A DNA stretch of 64,000 nucleotides from NCBI GenBank assembly GCA_023212645.1, contig JALBYC010000009.1, forward strand, positions 62,001 to 126,000, written 5' to 3'. Under the pieces are notes generated by a model. It had not been told where the DNA came from. It did not search any database and saw only the letters and a list, made by a program, of their open reading frames with translations. Position 1 is the first letter of the stretch. Each line of letters opens with the position of its first letter. This stretch comes from Farysia itapuensis. Taxonomy: Eukaryota; Basidiomycota; Ustilaginomycetes; Ustilaginales; Ustilaginaceae. A program made the position numbers and the translations under genes. Shown piece after piece: positions 48,301 to 56,600 of the stretch.

Positions 48301-48772
48301 ATCTGTATATACCGGTCGAAGCCGGGAACGTGATTGCTGCTTCGTAGAGAATTCGGTCTGCGCCCGCGCATTGAGTCAATGAGTTGATAGGCTCCTGATG
48401 CAGCTCATCCGTATTACTACTGGCTCTGATTCGCTTAGAAGCGCGGTGAGAATCTTGCAATTCGGATGAAGACCTTCGCGAGGGTGTTGCAGATGACATT
48501 GCTTCTCCTTGAAAAATCTTTCCAGCAGAATCCTCGTAGAGACAATCGATACGCAAAGTCTTGCAACGATGGCAGGTGACAAATCCAGCTGAGATTGAGC
48601 CAGTCTCCTCCGAAGAATTTGTGAGGGTGGTGCTGACGACAGACTCGCACCTCGCTTTCAGCTTTCGGCACGCCAGGCACGCCCTAGTTGTCTTTGGACG
48701 TTTGGTCCCCTTTGGCATTCGAGTGCTTACAAGGCGCTTCTTTGCTTCCGCCTTTCTCTCTTCGTCATGCAT
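45356..48772 (-). CDS. Zn2Cys6 fungal transcription factor (1138 aa) with extended zinc loop
   Basis: A binuclear zinc cluster lies near the N-terminus: Cys32-x2-Cys35-x6-Cys42-x24-Cys67-x2-Cys70-x6-Cys77, with RKLKARC as the basic recognition segment. The 24-residue Ser/Thr-rich spacer between Cys42 and Cys67 is far longer than the usual 5-12. Downstream, residues ~210-700 look like a fungal transcription factor regulatory region with helical segments (LSCPLLTSLTLAACR, MSMNIARRLGHDA-like parts). The last ~350 residues are Ser-rich. It has similarity in style to ARO80/LYS14-like factors, but I cannot assign an ortholog. A second in-frame ATG (Met19) is possible as start. A TTTTAAATA-like element lies about 120 bases upstream on the minus strand (near 48895). 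Confidence 0.8.
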   Translation of the reverse strand: MHDEERKAEAKKRLVSTRMPKGTKRPKTTRACLACRKLKARCESVVSTTLTNSSEETGSISAGFVTCHRCKTLRIDCLYEDSAGKIFQGEAMSSATPSRRSSSELQDSHRASKRIRASSNTDELHQEPINSLTQCAGADRILYEAAITFPASTGIYRSVDITSQQSVHGLERPLLVASTLSRLIGNNPALHKRAHAFLLQTSGAVRNTENVPVPVPPSVCVGKASVKMLGQHCSRPPVPLHDLDSLMIFLASYESLLRKIFRGFYLPFSPYLSCPLLTSLTLAACRSESQTFALCTMYLTAIPHIKPPQLLYAETQALRRVVDASLRRAMHTPTSDIFTIYALHACATFLLFPVDGFVEDRRPLSVTDRVNDGLLEFAHDLNPRAAIVTAMNIARRLGHDATAARLPALRKSYESGTDRADCSHDDLVHAFSVSYTWLCLVQSRTAIDVAEDRAEWSSLSEFECENFELGTESLAAALLPPWRFLSPREQSMCCWMIHRTLMFVAARDFRHLKPGKSGFHSSEVEGHLSDYQKIVAEWRSQFREQMHAITPLLSSDTLGLDLHRFYLLFSIAEADSVLVVLGSMHHQEIVSDMRRRMTNPYHREEIPWKSAAVTVLACNDDSMAKTLLISLSFAEAINKALSSISSVSQTRLRCFGYLNSGNGELEELTPCLAARPNLQAGLFAVPILAAVELRLSIIEFWGSDAIDFTPSLLALTTNCIQSLRSSQISFPLASASIEHVSTANPALEKLQRTFEILLRTLSAAEDRMNTYRIPSFLAYSPQLCKCKKQLRTYVEEMGCDTPELVRKMAASHAFELVDGPEQKAQSSISRHKVGKATESRQYGREEATEQLESAKFDKVQSPRDLGQYKAEVRVVSSSQSSALSQLNVSGSNTNLVRGQVSASKSAHSSRAFDKITTATDAVAPEKSDSYLTNPPFQHLPPAASVPGIFGPESIRSTSCLEMHEHVATNSSGLACAFNSDDCNAYATLANEVYSRTTFPSLLDKIPASTGSSFAYEHNTIPELDYELASTSSSRTQGSHDVHTVPILTSKYCDDFASNLCCPLYPLTDTNENLVFGPTNLVAGQSWSDRMPTCASTLPDTSHAAHTLSSIWSAWDWKPALPECRPPNRSSETYFRNLA

Positions 48773-49534
48773 AGCACGTAAGAAGCGGCGCAGGTTTTAC
48801 AAGCAAGCGTGAAAAGACACGAGAACTCTAGGATAGGCCAGGAACCAGAGGAGTGGCTGAATTCCTTTGAACAGGTAGAGCGGCTCCTGAAGTATTTAAA
48901 AGTAGCCGGCATGATACAAGTCGGTTTGGACCATCAAGAGTGACCGCCCAGATCCGAAGCTAGCCTGCCTGTCTTTGGTCGATCACACGACGTGGCGATT
49001 TCAGTGGTAGGCAGGGCCAAAGTGTCTTGGCGACCGGCGGTCCGTTCGACATGGCAACTCCGATGCCGCAAGGCGCCAAAGCTTCATGTCATATAACAAG
49101 CTCTGCGCAGTGCTTGCACCTTTAAGTTGAGGGGCGTACAGGCTTCTATGGTTGGCCGCAAGCTTGAACGATCAGACCATCGAGGGAAGGCGTGCACAGG
49201 GCAAGTTTCCGACAGCGAGCTTTGGGCACCATACAGCAAACCTCAGGAGTCACGACGTGTGTTGTCTTTCTTGCGTTCACGGATTGGAGAGAGGCGTTAT
49301 GAGCGCGTAACAAGATGCCCGAAAACAATCATAAGCTTGCCAGACTGAGAAGGTTTGTCTCCGTCCCTTGACGCCCGCCTTTTAGATGGTCGAAATCTTT
49401 TCATCTTTAGCAAATGAAGCGAGGACTATTTAGCCGCAAGCTCTGCTTCATCTTGGACGCGGCAGGCAGGAGGAGCACGTTTACCTGGCGACGCCAAAGG
49501 CTAGCACCGAGTTGTCTGAAGCGAATCGTTTCTA
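48773..49534. other. Intergenic, promoter of the second Zn2Cys6 gene
   Basis: No gene supported on either strand. It contains the promoter of the minus-strand transcription factor on the left and the 3' flank of the Swd1 gene on the right. Confidence 0.4.
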
Positions 49535-51241
49535 TTAAGGATGATCGTCCTGTAGATCGGAATAGTCCTCTTCTAATCGGGGCGGAATGGTGAAGTTCTC
49601 GTTTGTATCGTCGTCCAATAGCGTGAAAATGAGCTGCGTAGCCTGTGGATCGTTGACACCAGAGCCTGCAACTGTATCTTGGAAGTCAAGCGAAAGTAGT
49701 CTCAGGGCTTTGTACTGTGCGCTATCGCTGTCTTTCGCGGTCAGGCCGAGATGGGACTCTACTGCCTGCCACTGCACACGGCTTTCTTTTCGTTCAACTA
49801 GATTACGAACGCCAACGCCGCCCAGTTCAGCCCCGACTCGGACAAATGCTGCTTCTTCCTCCTCCTGCTTGCGACGATCCTTGTTGTCTTGGTCGTCGAT
49901 GAAGTCGAATTCATCTTCGTGTTCCTCGTATTCGACGTTCTCCTCCAGCTCTTCGAAGCCTGGTGCGTATGCACTCCAGATCTCTTCCGTTGGGGTGAAC
50001 CAGAGGTAAATGATACCCATGTTACTGACGGATGCCAGCATGGGTCTGTCCGGGTGCCAATCAACACCAATCAGCCAGTCTTTGGGTCCTTCGAGGATCT
50101 TGACCAACACACCCGAGCTTCTGTCCCAGATATACACATTGTGTGAGGCACGGTGTGCCGCACCCGCATATACATAGTCTGAATTGGGAGAGAAGCCGAG
50201 ATTGTTCCAAGCACTGCGTTGGATCATGTCTTGAATCTTGTGCAGTAGCGTGAGCTCGAGAGACGTCTTGCGACGCTTTGATCCTCTTGTCTCATCATCG
50301 TGAGAGCTAGTGGCACTTGTGGTCACGCTCAGCATACGTACTGCTCGATCGTTACAGTTGACGACCAAAAAGCGACCGGACGCATCAAAGGCAAGCTCTT
50401 TGACGCCGGAAGTAGAGCTCAACACTCTCTTTTCGTCCAGAAAGTCGCCAGTATTAGCGTCAAACACTAGTAGACTACCCTTTGAAGTCCCAGCAACAAC
50501 GTTCTTTGAGTCGGGAGTGAAGCGTGCTGCTGCAATGCTCAAGGCACTGGTTTGTGTCTCTTCTTCGTCGTCACTGTCGACGGTGGGTGGCTGGAGCAAG
50601 GTCAGGCTGGGAGCTTCCGGTAAGTCTTCTACCTCGATGCCCAAGTTGACAATCGTCGCGGTCGAGGGTTGCCTTCGCACACGCAGTCTCCGATTGATGT
50701 CCACTAGATAAGCCTGCTGTGTACTGAGAACTACGAGGAGTTTCTTGCTATTTCCGGGTAGGAACTGCACTGAGAGGACAGGCGCATCAAAGCGGATTGT
50801 TCTTTTGCGTTCCGAGCAGAACGGCAAGCCGGTCTCGCCTGTGCTGGTACTGCTGCCGACGGCAGTGTCCCCGTCGACCGACATGCTTGCTCTTTCGCTG
50901 CGCGAAGGGCGGCTAGTGACGGGTCCTGCTGTGCTCTTGGCAGATAGATCCCAGACAATGAGGTTACAGTCGCCGCTGCAGCTGGCAAGGTATCGGTTGT
51001 ACGAGCTCCAAGCCAGGTCTGTGACAGCACGAACGTGGCCGGGCAGTAGTCGGAGGACCGAACGCGTCTCTACGTCCCAGATTGTGATCCAGCCATCGCT
51101 CCTACCAACGGCGAGGTACTGTCCGTGAAACACGCCGTAGCCATCGTTGAAGCGGCAGACAGTGGATTCAGCCGTCTCCAGCGTACTCGATACCGAGTCT
51201 GGTATGTCGATAGTGAACGGATTCAACAGCTGAGAATTCAT
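49535..51241 (-). CDS. SWD1: COMPASS subunit Swd1 (RBBP5 homologue)
   Basis: WD40 subunit of the Set1/COMPASS histone H3K4 methyltransferase. A 568-residue intronless protein. It starts with the family-typical NPFTIDIPDSV, then CRFNDGYGVFHGQYLAVGRSDGWITIWDVETRSVLRLLPGH and repeated WD units up to ~residue 390 (VYIWDRSSGVLVKILEGPKDWLIGVDWHPDRPMLASVSNMGIIYLW). The acidic hinge after the propeller (AYAPGFEELEENVEYEEHEDEFD) is the RBBP5/Swd1 signature region that contacts the catalytic module. A 20-plus-residue Asp/Glu-rich patch there is conserved in orthologs. Confidence 0.92.
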   Translation of the reverse strand: MNSQLLNPFTIDIPDSVSSTLETAESTVCRFNDGYGVFHGQYLAVGRSDGWITIWDVETRSVLRLLPGHVRAVTDLAWSSYNRYLASCSGDCNLIVWDLSAKSTAGPVTSRPSRSERASMSVDGDTAVGSSTSTGETGLPFCSERKRTIRFDAPVLSVQFLPGNSKKLLVVLSTQQAYLVDINRRLRVRRQPSTATIVNLGIEVEDLPEAPSLTLLQPPTVDSDDEEETQTSALSIAAARFTPDSKNVVAGTSKGSLLVFDANTGDFLDEKRVLSSTSGVKELAFDASGRFLVVNCNDRAVRMLSVTTSATSSHDDETRGSKRRKTSLELTLLHKIQDMIQRSAWNNLGFSPNSDYVYAGAAHRASHNVYIWDRSSGVLVKILEGPKDWLIGVDWHPDRPMLASVSNMGIIYLWFTPTEEIWSAYAPGFEELEENVEYEEHEDEFDFIDDQDNKDRRKQEEEEAAFVRVGAELGGVGVRNLVERKESRVQWQAVESHLGLTAKDSDSAQYKALRLLSLDFQDTVAGSGVNDPQATQLIFTLLDDDTNENFTIPPRLEEDYSDLQDDHP

Positions 51242-51471
51242 TGCGGCTTCTTACGCCCGCTATTGCGAGAGACAGCAGGCAAAGCAGTCCACAGCAGCTA
51301 TCGAGTTGTGGAAGACAGCTTGCTTTCTTCTCAACACCCAACTTTGCCAAAAGGAACGCGCTCCACACTTTTTACTCCTCCTACAATTCCGGTCCAAGGG
51401 TTACAATTGCAGTTCTTCAACTCATGGGCATTCAAACGTGGTATCGGTCATGATGGAAACTTCATGGGTGA

Positions 51472-52803
51472 CTACAGGTAGAAGTTTCTGCGAGAGACAC
51501 TCATCTTGGGCTTCCACTGGAAGTCGAGGCCAGTGATGTCTTCTTCTCCTCTTGCACGCTTCTTCTTGTTTTTGTCGGGAGAAGGTGAAGAAGGGACGGT
51601 ATCTGATTTGGGCTTTGAAGTAATGTCCACCTGCTGAACATCGGCATGCGCTTCCGCTTCGTCTTTGCCGTTGGACGTCTCTGTAGGAGCAAGCTCGTCG
51701 TCCTCGCCGAGCTCTCTTTCGCCAGCGGCAACCGCTTCGTCGAGGTCATCAAGCTCGGCATATTCACCGGTATATTTGCCATCCCAGCCACCTGCTCCTT
51801 TTGGCAGACTGTCTTTGAGACTGTGCAGCTTAAGTGTGAACCTCGGTCCGATCTCTTGCAAGGCGGTCTTAGTGTCCGACTTGAACATGTACCGATGGCG
51901 ACGGAAGAAGATGTAATCTCGCTGGTTATGACACGTAACAGCTTGACGACCTTCCAATTGCGGGATCTTGGGGAACAGTGACTGCAGCACTTTGCCGACC
52001 CTGTGACCTAGTACGGTGGTGAAATTGTTCAAGATCAGTTCGGGTGTATGTGGCGTTGGTCTGGCTTTGCCATAAATGTCGGATCCGGTCAGAATAGAGG
52101 TAAGGCGGAAGAAGGCAGTCGGCCCATGTGGCAGCTGAATGAGGGTGATAGCGAAAGGCTCCTTGCGACTCTCGCCAACGACAAGGACAGCGCCATAACG
52201 ACGTTCACGAGCCCAGCCGCAGATCTTGCCCAGACTGACGCCTTGCGCTTTTGCTCGTGGACGATACTCTGCGCCCGGAAAGACGGACAAGAGCTCATCG
52301 ATGAATTCGCGTGTCTTTTCAGCCGGGTGACACCTCGCGTTCAGAGACTCGAGATGTGGAGATGTGGATGAGGAAGGCATAGACGTGGTAATCAAGATTG
52401 CAGGTGGTGCGGAAGGGTCCTCGTCGTCATCCATCTCTTCCGCGGCATCCTGCTCAACCTCTTCCACTTCCTCAGCATCGTCCGCTTTATTTTTGCCTTT
52501 GATTCTGCTTGAGCTGGGTCCTTCGTGGGTGTTGGGCGCATTGATAATGGTCGGGTTAAAGTCACGCGTGTTCTCTATAGTACGTGTCTTGTTGGCCGCT
52601 AAACGAGCCTTCTTCTTCTCTGCACCGTCAGCACCTCGCTCCTCCTTCGCCTGGGCTGTACGTCGAGCCATTTTCGACTTGTTCTTCTCGGCCTTATACT
52701 TGCGATAAAGCTCTGTCCGCTTCATCTTGTTGCCAATATGCTTTAAGGAGCCAGAAGCAGGCGTCTCATTGCCCGTAGAGGGCGGAGGTTTGGTACCCGG
52801 CAT
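51472..52803 (-). CDS. RPF1: Ribosome production factor 1, Brix domain (Rpf1)
   Basis: Nucleolar 60S assembly factor. The 443-residue intronless protein starts MPGTKPPPS, preceded by an in-frame upstream extension that lacks homology. Residues 20-90 are Lys-rich (HIGNKMKRTELYRKYKAEKNKSK). The Brix domain spans ~150-345: ILITTSMPSSSTSPHLESLNARC at the start, FAITLIQLPHGPTAFFRL, and YIFFRRHRYMF near the end. The protein ends FQWKPKMSVSRRNFYL, an ending typical of Rpf1. It sits head to head with a COX7C-like gene. The upstream region has GAAAAATTTC (52894-52903), close to an RRPE, and GCCAAAAAATTC (52856-52867). Confidence 0.93.
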   Translation of the reverse strand: MPGTKPPPSTGNETPASGSLKHIGNKMKRTELYRKYKAEKNKSKMARRTAQAKEERGADGAEKKKARLAANKTRTIENTRDFNPTIINAPNTHEGPSSSRIKGKNKADDAEEVEEVEQDAAEEMDDDEDPSAPPAILITTSMPSSSTSPHLESLNARCHPAEKTREFIDELLSVFPGAEYRPRAKAQGVSLGKICGWARERRYGAVLVVGESRKEPFAITLIQLPHGPTAFFRLTSILTGSDIYGKARPTPHTPELILNNFTTVLGHRVGKVLQSLFPKIPQLEGRQAVTCHNQRDYIFFRRHRYMFKSDTKTALQEIGPRFTLKLHSLKDSLPKGAGGWDGKYTGEYAELDDLDEAVAAGERELGEDDELAPTETSNGKDEAEAHADVQQVDITSKPKSDTVPSSPSPDKNKKKRARGEEDITGLDFQWKPKMSVSRRNFYL

Positions 52804-53051
52804 GCTGATATATCCTAGGGACCGGTGGGTATGAACGTCAAAACGGATCCAGCTTGCCAAAAAATTCCGAGCCAAATCACAATCTCGCTTCTCGAAAAAT
52901 TTCCAGAGAAGGAGTTCTAACAGGGAGCTTACGTAATGCGCTCCACGAACGGTTCCGATTCGGAGTAGATCGTCGCTGCCCATTTTGCTCTTGTCCACAC
53001 AACGTACACATCCTACCCTGATCACGTCCGACCATACATACAGCTTCAGCC
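52804..53051. promoter_or_regulatory. Divergent promoter RPF1 / COX7C-like gene
   Basis: 248 bases between start codons. It contains GCCAAAAAATTC (52856-52867) and the RRPE-like GAAAAATTTC (52894-52903), both closer to RPF1. Confidence 0.45.
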
Positions 53052-53520
53052 ATGTCTCTTATTGCACGACAGACTGTTCGATCTGCTCGAACTGCTCTCC
53101 GACAGCAGCAGGCTCCCGTTCTGCGTCGAAACGTTCACATTGACAACACAGTCGAAAACGTAAGGCTTACCACATCGCTGTCTCCCGTTACACAACACTG
53201 ACCCAACCTTCTTGTTTCATACATCGCTTTTTCGAATGCATAGTGCCGTAAGTACATCACTATGCCCGAATACATGTCAGTAGAGGCTGGAGCTGACTTC
53301 TTTGATGTTTCCGAACAGTTCCTTTCCCCACTGGCCCTACGCGCAAGGTCCCCGTCGCTATTGGCGTTGCCACTTTCTTCACTCTCGGATTCTCTCTGCC
53401 TTTCATTGCAGCCAGATTCCAAATGTAAGTAGTTTCTGTCAAGCCTCCCACGATAGGAAGCCCTGCTGACACTCGAACATGACATCTTCCGTTCACCTTA
53501 GTGCCAAAGCCACCTGGTAA
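53052..53520 (+). CDS. Cytochrome c oxidase subunit COX7C/Cox8-type, 4 exons incl. 4-nt microexon
   Basis: Small single-span subunit of respiratory complex IV. Exons 53052-53159, 53244-53247 (TGCC), 53319-53424 and 53502-53520 join to 78 residues. The first ~28 residues form an Arg/Gln/Ala-rich mitochondrial presequence (MSLIARQTVRSARTALRQ). The mature part has CLPFPTG (matching the NLPF motif of COX7C/Cox8), a hydrophobic span (VPVAIGVATFFTLGFSLPFIAA), and the end RFQIAKATW. The conserved LPF motif is only in frame if exactly one extra base (mod 3) is contributed between exons 1 and 3. The only AG...GT pair that supplies it is the four-base exon flanked by ATAG and GTAAGT. Skipping it gives an unconserved frame. 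Confidence 0.85.
53244..53247 (+). other. 4-nt microexon of the COX7C-like gene
   Basis: TGCC between acceptor GCATAG and donor GTAAGT. It encodes Cys plus the first base of the Leu codon. Introns on either side are 84 and 71 bp. Confidence 0.75.
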
Positions 53521-53664
53521 ACTCCTTGATGTACACTTCTACCTGTCATCCCTTTAATTAGACGCATATTTGCTTCAGATCTGTCTTGTTGGTCACACTT
53601 GTCAGCAGTGTTCAGAAGAAACGGGTATATATCTTATTATAGGGAGGTAGAGTCATAGCGAAGC

Positions 53665-56600
53665 TTAGCGAGCTGCTCTCCTGTTTGCGATTTTCGACTT
53701 GCTCGTTCTCCAGGCCCATCTGATGTACAGGCCGATGAAGAGCGGGACGGTGCACGCTACGCCGAGGAAGCCAAAGAACCAGTCGTGATCTGCACTTCCA
53801 TGTACATTCTGCGGCACGCCAACGTTGAAGGAGAAAAACGAGGTCAAAAAGATGGTGGCTACGACGGTGAGAGCGATTCCTGCGAGAATCAGGATAGCGC
53901 CATCGGTGCCTTGCCGCACCCGTCTGTTCTCGATAGTAATGTGAGACAGATACGCATGGTGAATCTCGGAGAGTCGGCTTTCGCCTGAACCGAGTTGGTT
54001 CAACATCGAGATAATGTGGTCGTGTACGTCGGACAGGTACATGGACACTTCGGTGCGAGCAAGCATGCTCCGACTTGTCGCGCCAATCTTGCCCGTCGTT
54101 GCCTCGTCACGCCTCTGCAGCTGCTGCATATCGGACAGACGCTTACGCAGGCCCTTGACAGCGTCATTCTTGGGTGCCAACAAACGTGAGAGGCCCGTGA
54201 CAATCTTGCGTGTGTCGGCAATGCGATGCAACATGATGCTTTGATCGGCCGCGGCCTGCGTGTCAAAGACAGAGTTGGACGCCTCGTCGATCTCGGCAGC
54301 GGTTCGGCGCATTTCCTCGTCCAGCGCATCCTTGAATTCCCACTCAGGAAGCCGATTGATGGTGACTGTCTGCTTCTGCTTAACCAGAAAGCGAGGTAAG
54401 CGGTCCAGCACAATGTTGCCCAATGGAAGTATGGGCAGCAAACGGAAAGCTCGTACGGTCTTAAGACGTCGAACCTCCAGCATCGGCATCTTCTTCTCCA
54501 CTTCAGACGAAGGTGAGGCAAAATTGGAGACCGGCTCTACGCTGATCAGGCGTCCTTCGGGACTCGATCCGATCAGGGCTCTTTGTCGACGGAGCTTGGG
54601 TGCAAAATTGTGCGACTTCTTGTGTCGGCGTGTAACGCTGATAGGCGTACTGGCAACTTCTTCCACCTCGACCACCTCGGACTGGACAAAGGAGAGTAGC
54701 GGGAAGAATGAGTCCACCACAGAATCGTACAGATCGTGCGAGATCCAGTCGGCTGTCAGCTCTACTGGCTGCGTGATCTCGAGCAAACGGGTCATGACTC
54801 TGTCAATGTGCTTGCCAACATCTTCGAAGGAGAACGAGATGACACCATGGACAAATACGAGGAGGTAGAGATTGTTGGCGCCGACACTGACACCCTCAAG
54901 TCCCTCTTTTCCGCCGATTCCCTCCACAATGTCTACGCGACCTTTGCCAATCCTTGCGGGTGCGGCTAGACGACCGTTGTGACCACTCGAATGAGGGGGC
55001 GTGTGGCCCTTTTCCTCGACCGTAGATCGTTGCTGCACCTCTGTCATCTCGATGCTTTCCTCGCCCGACCGCTTTGTTTCGCCATGGTCCACAGACACTG
55101 TATTACTTGAAGTCGAGCTCGCTTGGGCTGTGGGCGAGGCTGTTGGACTCTTTGTCGTGGCAGAGGTGTAGCGAAAGTATCGCTCATCGATAGCCCTGAT
55201 CACGACAAAGTAGTATCCAAGACGGTCAAAGACATCGACTTTTTCGCGGGGATCTTGTTGGAGTACGTCTTCGACAGTAAGAGGATGCATGGGAAACATT
55301 TTCGAGATTTCATGCATGTCTTTGTACGTCGGGCATTGGACGTGCAGCCACCAAGCACCTTGTTCGGATGGATCTGTGGCGCCCAGCGTGGCGGTCTTGT
55401 TCTGATTGCTCTCGGATGCTGCTTGAGGAGAGGCTTGCTTGCCCTTATTCGGAGGACCCTGTGTCCTACCAGATGACGGTGCGATGGAAGACGATGACTG
55501 CCCGGTAGTTCCGGAGCGATCACGATCTGAGTTCCCTTTCCGCCCAAATTGTGCGTCGTCCATCGAGAGGAAGTCGCGTGGGGTGCGACCAAAGTTGCTG
55601 CCAAAGGCTGACGAGAATGCTGGGCTCATCGGCATGTCTGACAAATGCCGGCCCGTCCTCGTTTCTTCTTCCTGATCTGCTGGTAGTCGATGTTCACGAT
55701 CCTGCGCGATGCTGTCGCGATCATCATCGCCCGGTTCCGATACTCGGAGTAAGGCGTCGTCTCCCAGTGGGGCAGTCTCTTCATCCAAATCAAGTGCGGG
55801 CGGAGGAAGTGCCAAGTCGCCGTCCAAGAATTCGAGGTCTTCTTCTGCGTCCTGTGTGGACAAGGCCGTCTTCTGTGGTGGGCGCGAGGAAGCACCTTTC
55901 GTCTTGCGATGATGGTGATACATGCTCGTATAGGCTGCTCCTGGAGGCAGTCCGACGTCGCCGCCATGCGAGTCAGATTGACGCAAGTGGTGTCGCAGAA
56001 CATGAAAGTGGTTGTGGACATCGTCCCACGATCGAGTTTTCATGGTCTTTTTGTACACCACCGGAGTACTAGAAGTTGGTTGAGGCGTAGGCTCCAATGT
56101 TGGAAGCTTGGTGCAAGCAATGTCCATGGGTAGACGCATTGGCGTGAACAGTTGATACTCGGTTACGCCTCCTGCCATCTCGCGTGCTCGCATTGCCTTA
56201 GCTCGAGCACTGCGACTTGGCTTCGGCGGCAGTCGACCTTGCTTGATCAGATCGGCTTCGCGCTTTTTTGCTCTTTTTGCCGCCTGTTTGGCCTTCTTTG
56301 TTTGTCTCTTCTCAATGGCTTTCTTGCCAAGTGGGAAGTCGGCCAGAGGTGCAAAGTAAGGTGTGAGAGTGCCCCTGCGACTCGAGATCGGCGAGCCGGG
56401 AATGTCGCTGGCTTCGGACTGATCGGCTCGCGAGCGTGTCTTGCCGCTGCGACGTGACTTGTCTCTGCGCCCGGCTGACGAAAGTCGGCGTGCAGAAGAA
56501 CGGCGTGAGCGTGCGCCGTCAGTAGTAGTAGAAACACTTTCGGAGCTGTCGGAAGAAGTAGTAGAAGAAGAATCGGTGCTGGACGAATCGGAGCTTGACG

